Shown here in pieces: positions 17,608 through 25,710 of a DNA stretch of 64,000 nucleotides; within the stretch, counting starts at the first letter, position 1, and the number at the start of each line of letters is the position of its first letter. The position numbers were made by a program, and so were the translations under genes. The notes beneath the pieces are model-generated. The model was not told the origin of the DNA. It searched no databases and worked only from the letters and a program-made list of their open reading frames with translations. Location: positions 1,860,001-1,924,000 of the forward strand of contig NZ_OY762929.1 of assembly GCF_963666675.1 (NCBI RefSeq). Direction: 5' to 3'. This DNA is from an uncultured Desulfobacter sp. (GTDB lineage: Bacteria > Desulfobacterota > Desulfobacteria > Desulfobacterales > Desulfobacteraceae).

Positions 17608-19544
17608 AAAAAACAGAATGTTATTCAAAAGAATTTTTCCCATCGGAAAAGTCGGCACTTTTGAAAATTCAGCAGGCTATGGACCATGCCAGGGACAACT
17701 GTTTTTTGATGGATGGCCGGGGCCGGATCGTCTACGCCAATCATGCTGCCTGCAAATCCCTGGGGTACACCCAGGAACAGATGCTGGGTCTGACGATTTT
17801 TGACGTTGACCCGGGGTATACGCCCGAGATGCTGGCCCGGGGTATGGTAAAATTGGCGGAAACAGGGTCAGCGCTTTTTGAAAGCTGCCATGTGACCAGA
17901 AAGGGCTATATCTATTCTGTGGAAGTCAGCATTAATTATCTGGGATCCGATAGAGGAGAATATCTTGCCTGCTTTTTTTGCCGGGATATCTCCCAACGCA
18001 AGGCCCAAGAAGAGGCCTTGGAACACGCCAAAGCAACGTTGGAACGGCGGGTGGCGGAACGAACGGCTTTGCTTGCACTGACGGCTGAAATTTCGGCAAA
18101 TTTTGTGGCGGCTTCTCCGGTGACCATCCGGCAGATTATCCAAGATGCATTAAGTCGGATCGGCAAATTTTTCAGGTTTGACCGGGTTGCCTTTTTTCCG
18201 TTGATGCCGTATCTGGTGGACGGTGCCAAGGTCCTGGAGTGGTGTGCCAAAGGGATTGAAAGCAAAATCGGGATCATTCGCCCCCATCCCATCATTGACA
18301 ATTCCATGGAAAAGTTGGTCAATTTTTATAAAAATAGAACGGTTCTCCATTTTCCTGATGTGAATAAGATATCCGATCTGCCTGGGTGGAAAGAGGCTTT
18401 CAAAAAACTTGGGATAGAATCCGCCCTGTTTATGGTCAGCCGGACTGACAAAAAGGTATACGGTATTGTCGGCTTTGAGATGATGAAGCCCCATGATCGC
18501 TGGCCTGAGGATCATATTAACGGGCTCAAGGTGATCACCCAGATATTTGCCCATGCCGTTGCCGGCGTCGAATCCGGGCTGGCGCTGATTGAGGCGAAAA
18601 ATTCCCTGGAAGTCCGTGTGGCCCAGCGCACCCTTGAGCTTAAAAATCAGGTGGCTGAAAAAGAGACGGCATTGGAGGCCCTGGCCGAAAGTCAGGCCTC
18701 CCTGGTCAAGGCCTCCCGGGCCGCCGGCCGGGCCGAGGTGGCCACCAATGTGCTGCATAATGTGGGCAATGTGCTCAACAGCATCAATACCTCTGTATCT
18801 GTTCTGGAAGACCGGCTGAAAAAATCCCGCATGGCCAATGTACAGAAAGTGGTTGATATGCTGCCCCGTTCAAAAAAGGATTTGCTTGCCTTTCTCAGCA
18901 ATGATGCCAAAGGCACCCGGATTCTGGACTATTTAACACCCCTTGCCGGGGCGCTTGGGGCAGAGCGGGAGACCATGGTTGAGGAGGTCCGGCAGCTTGT
19001 TACCCAGGTTACGCATGCCAAAAACGTCATTATCATGCAGCAGCGATATGGCGCGGTTTACGGGGTGAACGAATCTTGTACCGTTGCGCTGCTGGTTGAA
19101 GATGCCATTGCCATGAACAGTGACAGGCTCAAAAAGCACGGCATAAAAATTGAGCGACGGTTTGATCCTGTTCCGGAAATAATGACGGACAAACATCAGG
19201 TGCTGCAGATTTTTGTCAATTTGATCGCAAATGCAATAAATGCCTGCAATGAAAATGAATCCGAACACAAAGCGGATCTCATTATCATCAGTCTGATCTG
19301 CGACAACCAGGGATATATTAAAATAGAGGTCAGTGACACAGGCGTGGGTATTGCCAAGGAAAATCTTTCCCGGATTTTTCAGCACGGTTTCACCACGCGG
19401 CAGGACGGCTACGGGTTTGGCCTGCACAGCGGGGCACTTGCCGCAAAGCAGCTGGGTGGCAGTCTGACAGCTGAAAGTGCCGGGCTTGGCCACGGCGCAT
19501 CTTTTAGGTTGACCCTGCCGTTATCCGGACAAAAGCGGTTATGA
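17604..19544 (+). CDS. PAS-GAF histidine kinase with LHNVGN-type core
   Basis: This is a 646-residue soluble kinase coupled to the previous gene by an ATGA overlap. It has a PAS domain (about 18-140; NCFLMDGRGRIVYANHAACK, then LGYTQEQMLG), a GAF domain (about 160-325), a long coiled coil (about 328-375), a phosphoacceptor helix with His385 in NVLHNVGNVLNSIN, and a HATPase_c domain (NLIANAINAC, VSDTGVGI, FQHGFTTRQDGYGFGLHSG). The core is nearly a copy of that at 19697-21034 and a more distant copy of that at 15367-17607, which suggests stepwise tandem duplication with exchange of the sensory N-terminus. No receiver is present. The likely targets are the receivers of the next two genes. Confidence 0.9.
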   Translation: MKKTECYSKEFFPSEKSALLKIQQAMDHARDNCFLMDGRGRIVYANHAACKSLGYTQEQMLGLTIFDVDPGYTPEMLARGMVKLAETGSALFESCHVTRKGYIYSVEVSINYLGSDRGEYLACFFCRDISQRKAQEEALEHAKATLERRVAERTALLALTAEISANFVAASPVTIRQIIQDALSRIGKFFRFDRVAFFPLMPYLVDGAKVLEWCAKGIESKIGIIRPHPIIDNSMEKLVNFYKNRTVLHFPDVNKISDLPGWKEAFKKLGIESALFMVSRTDKKVYGIVGFEMMKPHDRWPEDHINGLKVITQIFAHAVAGVESGLALIEAKNSLEVRVAQRTLELKNQVAEKETALEALAESQASLVKASRAAGRAEVATNVLHNVGNVLNSINTSVSVLEDRLKKSRMANVQKVVDMLPRSKKDLLAFLSNDAKGTRILDYLTPLAGALGAERETMVEEVRQLVTQVTHAKNVIIMQQRYGAVYGVNESCTVALLVEDAIAMNSDRLKKHGIKIERRFDPVPEIMTDKHQVLQIFVNLIANAINACNENESEHKADLIIISLICDNQGYIKIEVSDTGVGIAKENLSRIFQHGFTTRQDGYGFGLHSGALAAKQLGGSLTAESAGLGHGASFRLTLPLSGQKRL

Positions 19545-19563
19545 TTCTCCGGGCAAAAAAGTT

Positions 19564-19660
19564 TTTATGAAAGTATCAATAGGTTGCTAATATTCTTTCG
19601 TACTTTGTTGTGGGGCGCACCTGGGTGCTGATAGGCCAAGTCGGCCCATGGCCGATATTT
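19564..19660 (+). repeat. Family A intergenic repeat, copy 2
   Basis: This full-length copy runs TTATGAAAGTATCAATAGG ... TTTGTTGTGGGGCG ... CTGGGTGCTGATAGGCC ... TCGGCCCATGGCCGATAT. It lies between two paralogous kinase genes, 36 bases before the chosen start at 19697, and so within the putative operon. Confidence 0.9.
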
Positions 19661-19696
19661 TTCAATCTCTTATCAATAGCTGATAATTGGAGTAAA

Positions 19697-21034
19697 ATGG
19701 ACAGCCAATTGAAAATACTGGTGATCGATGATGAAACCTATATCCGCGCAAGTTTTGAGGATTACCTAGAAGACCGTGAGTATCATGTCGTTTCCGCAGA
19801 GAACGGCCGGGATGGTCTGGCGCTTATCACATCTGAACGGCCTGATCTTGTGCTGCTGGATCTGATGATGCCTGAGATGGGCGGACTTGAGGTGTTAAAG
19901 CAGGGACGGCAAATAATTCCGGATCTGCCCTTTATCGTTATTTCCGGTGCAAACCGCATCGGCGATGTGATAAGAGCCCTGCGATACGGTGCCTGGGACT
20001 ATCTGGAGAAACCGATTCATGATCTCTCAATATTAGAACATGCCGTCAACAAGGCCCTGGAAAAAGCAAAACTGATTCGGGAAAACAAACGGTATCAGGC
20101 GCAGCTGGAAACCATGGTTCATGAAAGAACTCGTGAACTTGAGGCCCAGGTGGCTGAAAAGGAGAAAACCATGACGGCCCTGGCCGAAAGTCAGTCTTCC
20201 CTGGTAAAGGCCTCCCGGGCCGCCGGCATGGCCGAGGTGGCCACCAATGTGCTGCACAATGTGGGCAATGTGCTTAACAGTATCAACACCTCTGTGGGTG
20301 TCCTGGAGAGCCGGTTTAAAAAATCCCGCATGGCCAATGTCCGCAAACTGGTGGATATGCTGCCCCAATCAAACACGGAACTGGTCACCTTCTTAAACGA
20401 AGATCCCAAAGGCGGGCAGGTGCTGGATTATTTGAAATCCCTTGCCCAGGCGCTTACCCAGGAGCAAGAGGCCATGGGCGATGAACTCAGGCAGCTTGTC
20501 TCCCAGGTGGACCATGCCAAAAAGGTCATCATCATGCAGCAGCGTTACGGCTCGGTCCATGGGGTAAACGAATCCTTTGCAGTTGAACAGTTGCTTGAAG
20601 ATGCCATTGCCATGAATACCGACAGCTTAAAAAAACACGGCATAACGCTTGAACGACGCTTTGAGCACCTTCAGACAATTTTTGCCGACAAGCATCAGGT
20701 GCTGCAGATTCTGGTGAACCTGATTTCCAATGCCGTACATGCCTGCAGTGAAGACACAACCAAACAAAAGGATAGTAGTTGGATTCGTATCAGATTGTAT
20801 AGTGACGACAAAAAATATGTTAAGATAGAGGTAAAAGATAATGGTGTCGGCATTGCACCGGAAAATCTTTCCCGGATTTTTCAACACGGTTTTACCACGC
20901 GCAGCTTTGGCCACGGCTTTGGCCTTCACAGCGGCGCGATTGCCGCAAAGCAATTGGGCGGCACACTGACAGCCGAAAGTGCCGGACTCGGTTGTGGCGC
21001 TTCTTTTTCTTTGTCACTGCCTTTATCCATATAG
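19697..21034 (+). CDS. Response regulator-histidine kinase fusion (REC plus LHNVGN-type core)
   Basis: The ATG at 19697 (GGAG at 19689-19692) begins MDSQLKILVIDDETYIRASF directly at the receiver domain; an in-frame upstream start at 19610 lies inside the family A repeat and is rejected. The protein has 445 residues. REC is at 1-120 with Asp55 in LVLLDLMMPEMGG and the conserved Lys in YLEKPI, followed by a coiled coil (about 125-178). A kinase core has His187 in NVLHNVGNVLNSIN and a HATPase_c domain (NLISNAVHAC, VKDNGVGI, FQHGFTTRSFGHGFGLHSG). A receiver in front of a kinase suggests an intermediate in a phosphorelay: phosphate from an upstream kinase would control this kinase. It is followed after 8 bases by the GGDEF-EAL protein. 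Confidence 0.9.
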   Translation: MDSQLKILVIDDETYIRASFEDYLEDREYHVVSAENGRDGLALITSERPDLVLLDLMMPEMGGLEVLKQGRQIIPDLPFIVISGANRIGDVIRALRYGAWDYLEKPIHDLSILEHAVNKALEKAKLIRENKRYQAQLETMVHERTRELEAQVAEKEKTMTALAESQSSLVKASRAAGMAEVATNVLHNVGNVLNSINTSVGVLESRFKKSRMANVRKLVDMLPQSNTELVTFLNEDPKGGQVLDYLKSLAQALTQEQEAMGDELRQLVSQVDHAKKVIIMQQRYGSVHGVNESFAVEQLLEDAIAMNTDSLKKHGITLERRFEHLQTIFADKHQVLQILVNLISNAVHACSEDTTKQKDSSWIRIRLYSDDKKYVKIEVKDNGVGIAPENLSRIFQHGFTTRSFGHGFGLHSGAIAAKQLGGTLTAESAGLGCGASFSLSLPLSI

Positions 21035-21042
21035 GAGGCATC

Positions 21043-22917
21043 ATGAACACCCAGGAACAAAAATCCAGTTATCGTATTATTGTGATTGACGACAATGCCG
21101 CCATTCATAATGATTTTAAAAAGATCCTCGGCAAGTCGTTGGAGACAGACCGTGAACTGGAAGATATGGAATCGCTTTTGTTTGACACACAGACCGACAA
21201 AGCCCCGGATAGTCGTGTACAATTTGAAATTGAATATGCCTTCCAGGGGCAGGAGGGTCTGGATATCGTCAAAGAGGCCCAGTCGTCTGAAAATCCATTT
21301 TCTTTAGCTTTTGTCGACGGACGTATGCCGCCCGGCTGGGACGGGATTGAGACCATCAATCACCTGTGGCAGGCCGCCCCGGACCTGCAGGTGGTGCTTT
21401 GTACGGCCTATGCCGACTATTCCTGGTCGGAAATTCAAAAGGTCCTGGGGGAAAGCGACAGTCTTTTAATCCTTAAAAAGCCCTTTGACAACGTGGAAGT
21501 GCTCCAGATGGCCCATGCCTTGACCCGCAAATGGGAGCTGAACCGGGAAATCAACGGGCGGCTGAACAAGCTGGCCTTTTATGACCATCTGACAGGGCTG
21601 CCCAACCGGGCGCTGTTTCTGGACAGGCTGAACGGGGCGATCAACCAGCATCTTCGAGACCGGCAGAAAGGGGCTCTGCTGTTCATTGACCTGGACGATT
21701 TTAAACGAATTAATGACACCCTGGGGCACAGTGTCGGGGATGAACTGCTTACAATTATAGGGGATCGTCTTGCCAAGAGCCTGCGGCTGTCTGATACGGT
21801 TTCCCGGGCAGTCAAGGATCGGACGGCGGCACGGTTGGGCGGGGACGAATTTACGGTATTGCTGCCCGAAATCAATGAACTGGACACGGCGGGCGTTGTG
21901 TCCCGGCGAATTGTTGAGCATGTGGCAAAACCGGTTTCCATCGGGGACAACGAATTTATCATCACCCCGAGCATCGGCATCGCCATTTTTCCCGATGACG
22001 GGGATACGGTGGAAACCTTATTGAAAAATGCGGATCTGGCCATGTATTTTGCCAAGAGAAGCAGGACCATGGAACATTTCAAGTATTATCAGGAGTCCAT
22101 GAATGATGCGGCATTAAAGCGCCTGACCATAGAAAATCAGCTGCGCCAGGCCATCGACAGGGATGAGCTGGAGCTGTATTACCAGCCCCAGGTGGATCTG
22201 CCTTCCGGTGATTTGATCGGTATGGAGGCCCTGCTGCGCTGGAACAACAGCGTGCTTGGCAGCGTCCCGCCCCTGGAGTTTATTCCCGTTGCCGAAGCGT
22301 GTGGACTGATCATTTCAATTGGCGAATGGGTGATGCGCACGGCATGTGAGCAGGTGTGCCGGTGGATCAAAAACGGCCTGATCCTTGAACGGGTTGCGGT
22401 GAATGTTTCGGTCCGGCAGTTTATCCACCCTGACTTTTTGGCGGTGGTGGAACAGATCCTTGAAGAGACCGGCATGCCGGCCAATTATGTTGAAGTTGAA
22501 ATTACCGAGAGCCTTTTTGCCGAGGATATGGATAAAATTTCAGATACGTTAAAGACGCTGAGGGATAAAGGCGTAGCTGTTTCCGTGGACGATTTCGGAA
22601 CCGGATACTCCAGCCTCAGCCGCCTTAAGGATATGCCCATCGACTGTCTTAAAATTGACCGCTCTTTTGTTTTGGGTGTGGATTCCAGAAAAAATGATCA
22701 GTCCATTATTTCAGCCATTCTGTCAATGGCCAAGGGTATGGATATCCGGGTCATTGCCGAAGGTATCGACAATGACCGGCAGCTTGATTTCCTGGTAGAG
22801 AACGGGTGCACTGAGGCCCAGGGTTATTTGTTCAGCAAGCCTTTGCCTGCCGAACAAATAGAGGCTATTTTAGAAAAAGGTGACCGGAAAATAAAATTTC
22901 CCCGGCAAAAGGATTGA
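21043..22917 (+). CDS. Receiver-like GGDEF-EAL c-di-GMP turnover protein
   Basis: The start ATG 21043 follows TAGGAGG at ideal spacing. The 624 residues comprise a receiver-like domain (about 6-160) with IIVIDDNAAIH, Asp92 in FVDGRMPPGWDG and Lys in LILKKPFD, with extra length between strands compared with ordinary receivers. A GGDEF domain (about 180-350) has intact ARLGGDEFTVLL, and an EAL domain (about 365-615) has YYQPQVDLPSGDLIGMEALL, an intact EAL, DDFGTGYSSLS and KIDRSFV. Both catalytic signatures are present, so it could make or degrade c-di-GMP. About nine residues are inserted between RLSDTV and ARLGGDEF, which disturbs the usual RxxD inhibitory site. As last gene of the cluster it is the probable output of the preceding kinases. 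Confidence 0.92.
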   Translation: MNTQEQKSSYRIIVIDDNAAIHNDFKKILGKSLETDRELEDMESLLFDTQTDKAPDSRVQFEIEYAFQGQEGLDIVKEAQSSENPFSLAFVDGRMPPGWDGIETINHLWQAAPDLQVVLCTAYADYSWSEIQKVLGESDSLLILKKPFDNVEVLQMAHALTRKWELNREINGRLNKLAFYDHLTGLPNRALFLDRLNGAINQHLRDRQKGALLFIDLDDFKRINDTLGHSVGDELLTIIGDRLAKSLRLSDTVSRAVKDRTAARLGGDEFTVLLPEINELDTAGVVSRRIVEHVAKPVSIGDNEFIITPSIGIAIFPDDGDTVETLLKNADLAMYFAKRSRTMEHFKYYQESMNDAALKRLTIENQLRQAIDRDELELYYQPQVDLPSGDLIGMEALLRWNNSVLGSVPPLEFIPVAEACGLIISIGEWVMRTACEQVCRWIKNGLILERVAVNVSVRQFIHPDFLAVVEQILEETGMPANYVEVEITESLFAEDMDKISDTLKTLRDKGVAVSVDDFGTGYSSLSRLKDMPIDCLKIDRSFVLGVDSRKNDQSIISAILSMAKGMDIRVIAEGIDNDRQLDFLVENGCTEAQGYLFSKPLPAEQIEAILEKGDRKIKFPRQKD

Positions 22918-22943
22918 GCAATATCCTGTGATACCCAGTCAAG

Positions 22944-24185
22944 TCACAAGGCGAGGGGCTGATCCTTTCCGTCTTTGACCATCCGGGTGGGCAGACCGAT
23001 CTGGTTGAGTATTCTTAAAAAAGGTGCAGGGTCCAGTTCTTCGATATTTTTCATCTCTTTGCAGTCCCAGACGCCTTGGGCAATCAGCATGGCTGCCGCT
23101 ACAGGCGGAACCCCGGCGGTATAGGCAATAGCCTGGCTTTCAACTTCTTTGAAAGCTGCTTCATGATCACAGATGTTGTAGAGAAAAACCTCTTTGTTTT
23201 CATCATTTACACGCCCTTTGACCAGGTCGCCAATACAGGTTTTGCCCGTGTATTGCGGGGCAAGTGACACCGGATCAGGCAGGCATGCCTTGACCACTTT
23301 CAAGGGAATCACCTCCAGCCCTTCAGCCGTGGTCACCGGCTGCTCCGAAAGCAGGCCGATGTTCCTTAACACAGTAAACACATTGATATAGTGGTCTCCA
23401 AATCCCATCCAGAACCGGATGGATTCCGCATCGATATGTTTAGACAGGGAATGAAGTTCATCGTGCCCGTTCAAATATATGGGCATCTTTCCCACCACCG
23501 GAAAATCATAAACCTGTTTGACTTCAAACATCTCTTTTTTTACCCATTGGCGGTCAATATAGGTCCAGACACCGCCGGTGAACTCCCGAAAATTGATTTC
23601 AGGATCAAAATTGGTCGCAAAATATTTTCCGTGATGTCCAGCATTGACATCCATGATGTCAATGGTGTCGATGGTATCGAAAATATACCTGTCGGCATAG
23701 GCGGCATAGGCATTGACCACCCCCGGATCAAAGCCTGCGCCCAGAATGGCCGTAATGCCTTTGTCACGGCATTCGTCAAGGCGTTTCCATTCGTAATTGG
23801 CGTACCAGGGCGGTTTTTCACAGATTTTATCGGGCTCTTCGTGGATGGCGGTATCCATATAGGCTGCACCGGTATTGATGCAGGCGGTCAGCACACTCAT
23901 GTTTATAAATGCCGTGCCCACGTTGATGACAATCGAGGTGCCGGTCTCTTTGATCAGTTTTTCGGTTGCAGGAATATCCATGGCGTCCAGTTGATGGGCT
24001 GCTATGGCATATTCATCACTTTTTTTGCTGTTCTTTAGCTTTATACTGTCGATGATTTGTTCGCATTTGGACAGGGTTCTTGAAGCGATGGCAATATTGC
24101 CGAGAACATCATTGTTTTGTGCGCATTTATGGGCCGCCACATTGGCCACACCCCCGGCACCGATAATCATCACGTTTTTTTTCAT
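22944..24185 (-). CDS. Carboxynorspermidine dehydrogenase (saccharopine dehydrogenase family)
   Basis: This 413-residue cytoplasmic NAD(P)-dependent enzyme has a Rossmann motif near the N-terminus (IIGAGGVANVAAHKCAQN, about residues 6-23). The saccharopine-dehydrogenase family parts include NVGTAFINMSVLTACI, GAAYMDTAIHEEP, ILGAGFDPGVVNAYAAYA and DVNAGHHGKYFATNF. In the alternative polyamine pathway it condenses a diamine with aspartate semialdehyde to carboxynorspermidine or carboxyspermidine. The assignment rests on the gene directly upstream, nspC, 76 bases away on the same strand. A role as a saccharopine or lysine-pathway enzyme is the alternative and is made unlikely by this context. Confidence 0.88.
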   Translation of the reverse strand: MKKNVMIIGAGGVANVAAHKCAQNNDVLGNIAIASRTLSKCEQIIDSIKLKNSKKSDEYAIAAHQLDAMDIPATEKLIKETGTSIVINVGTAFINMSVLTACINTGAAYMDTAIHEEPDKICEKPPWYANYEWKRLDECRDKGITAILGAGFDPGVVNAYAAYADRYIFDTIDTIDIMDVNAGHHGKYFATNFDPEINFREFTGGVWTYIDRQWVKKEMFEVKQVYDFPVVGKMPIYLNGHDELHSLSKHIDAESIRFWMGFGDHYINVFTVLRNIGLLSEQPVTTAEGLEVIPLKVVKACLPDPVSLAPQYTGKTCIGDLVKGRVNDENKEVFLYNICDHEAAFKEVESQAIAYTAGVPPVAAAMLIAQGVWDCKEMKNIEELDPAPFLRILNQIGLPTRMVKDGKDQPLAL

Positions 24186-24261
24186 TATTATTATTTCCTT
24201 TCTTTAACCAAAAGGGTGATTCTCACCCCCACCTATACAAAACATATGCCATAAAGCACGG

Positions 24262-25386
24262 TTAAATCCTTAATTGAGTTGACAGGCTTTTTTTATAATC
24301 CGTGTAGGAAGATTTCTGTAATACGTCGATGGTTCCGTCGGCACGCCGAACGGCCACGGAGGGCATGTTTAAACCGTTGAACCAGTTCTTTTTCACCATG
24401 GTATACCCGGCGGCATCTTGGATTTCGATGGTGTCACCGATCTGAAGTGCTTTGGGAAAACACGCTTCTCCGAAAATATCGGCGGCAAGACAGGATTTTC
24501 CTGCAATCTGGTACGCAAATTTTCCCTGGGGCACAGATCCTTCAAACGTGGCGGTTTCCCGGTATACCAGCAGATCCAGCATGTGTGCTTCAATGGATGC
24601 ATCCACAACGGCAATTTTTTTGGTGTTTTCAATGATATCAAGCACGGTTGTTACAAGGGATGTCGTGTGTGCAACCGCTGCCTCTCCGGGTTCCAGATAG
24701 ACCTGCAGGCCAAATTTACGAGAAAAGTTTTTGATGATCCCGGCAAAACGTTGGCTGTCAAAATGATCTTCGGTATAGGATATGCCGCCGCCCAGACTGA
24801 TCCAGTCAAACTGTTTTAAAAAAGGCGCGTATTTGCGGCTGATACCGGCAAGCAGCTGTTCAAAGGCGTCAACATCCTCATTTTCACAGTTAAAGTGAAT
24901 CATGGCGCCGGAAACCATGGGCATGGCCGCCTCTAAATCCGTTAAGGATGTGATGCCCAGCCTGGAAAAGGTGCGGGCTGGATCTGCCAGGTCAAAATGG
25001 CTGTAGCTTACACCTGGGTTGATTCTGATGCCGCAGGTGACGTTGCGGCATGCCGGGTAAAATTGTTCGAGCTGTGACAGGGAGTTAAAGATGATTTTGT
25101 CTGAAAATCCCGGGACTTTTTCTATATCTTGGCTGCTGTAGGCAACGCTGTAGGCATGGGTCTCCTTGCCAAAAGTTTCATGCCCGAGTCTGGCCTCATA
25201 GTACGAAGAACTTGTGGTGCCGTCCATGTATGGCTTCATCAGATCGAAAATGCCCCATGCGGCAAAGCATTTCAGGGCCAAAAGCAGTCTGGCACCGCTT
25301 TGTTTTTTGATGGCGGCCAGTTTCTCCATGTTTTTCAGGAGCTTTTTTCCATCGATAAGATAACAGGGCGTTGACAGTTTTTTCAC
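24262..25386 (-). CDS. nspC: Carboxynorspermidine decarboxylase
   Basis: This 374-residue PLP enzyme of the alanine-racemase-fold decarboxylase family removes the carboxyl group from carboxynorspermidine or carboxyspermidine to give norspermidine or spermidine. The PLP lysine is Lys39 in LLALKCFAAWG. Also seen are CGIRINPGVSYSHFDLADPA, ISLGGGISYTEDHF, LEPGEAAVAHT and the C-terminal substrate Cys/Asp region KSCLAADIFGEACFP. The length fits NspC. It is the first gene of a two-gene operon with the dehydrogenase. A family A repeat lies 17 bases before the start, in the leader. In Vibrio, norspermidine also acts as a signal for c-di-GMP enzymes, which is of interest given the GGDEF-EAL neighbour. 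Confidence 0.93.
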   Translation of the reverse strand: MKKLSTPCYLIDGKKLLKNMEKLAAIKKQSGARLLLALKCFAAWGIFDLMKPYMDGTTSSSYYEARLGHETFGKETHAYSVAYSSQDIEKVPGFSDKIIFNSLSQLEQFYPACRNVTCGIRINPGVSYSHFDLADPARTFSRLGITSLTDLEAAMPMVSGAMIHFNCENEDVDAFEQLLAGISRKYAPFLKQFDWISLGGGISYTEDHFDSQRFAGIIKNFSRKFGLQVYLEPGEAAVAHTTSLVTTVLDIIENTKKIAVVDASIEAHMLDLLVYRETATFEGSVPQGKFAYQIAGKSCLAADIFGEACFPKALQIGDTIEIQDAAGYTMVKKNWFNGLNMPSVAVRRADGTIDVLQKSSYTDYKKSLSTQLRI

Positions 25387-25402
25387 TGGGGCAATCCTTT
25401 AC

Positions 25403-25496
25403 AATAACGGCCATGGGCCGACCTGGTCTATCAACTTCCAGGCCCACACCACAACAAAACATGAAAGAAACTCTAGTAACTTATCATTGCTTTCAC
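25403..25496 (-). repeat. Family A intergenic repeat, copy 3
   Basis: In reverse orientation it begins AATAACGGCCATGGGCCGAC, continues CTGGTCTATCAACTTCCAGG and CCACAACAAAACATGAAAGA, and ends with CTTTCAC. It matches the full family A length and sits in the nspC leader. Confidence 0.9.
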
Positions 25497-25642
25497 ACAA
25501 AATTAGGTTAAATAACCGTAAAAATACAGCATTTATGGTGCTGCAAAAAAAGAGAGATGAATATATACATGTTTTATTCTCGTTTTTACATTTTTTTTTT
25601 TGCAGGGGATTTAAAAAAAGTATCCCGTCTAGATATGACCCC

Positions 25643-25690
25643 AAAAAATTAAGGCGGCCATCTTCGCTGTAAGGATAATGGCCGCCTTAA
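25643..25690 (-). terminator. Rho-independent terminator of the Cache/PAS kinase gene
   Basis: Arms TTAAGGCGGCCAT (25649-25661) and ATGGCCGCCTTAA (25678-25690) form a perfect 13-bp stem with a 16-base loop. On the minus strand the stem is followed by a run of T (the AAAAAA at 25643-25648 on the plus strand). It lies 21 bases after the kinase stop. Confidence 0.85.
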
Positions 25691-25710
25691 AAGAAGACGG
25701 ATTGTTGGTT

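Larger units (their letters stand above)
25387..25710. other. Intergenic region between nspC and the Cache/PAS kinase
   Basis: These 324 bases have no gene. They hold a family A repeat (25403-25496), a T-rich and AT-rich stretch (25500-25640) that probably contains the nspC promoter, and a 13-bp-stem terminator for the kinase gene that ends at 25711. Confidence 0.6.
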
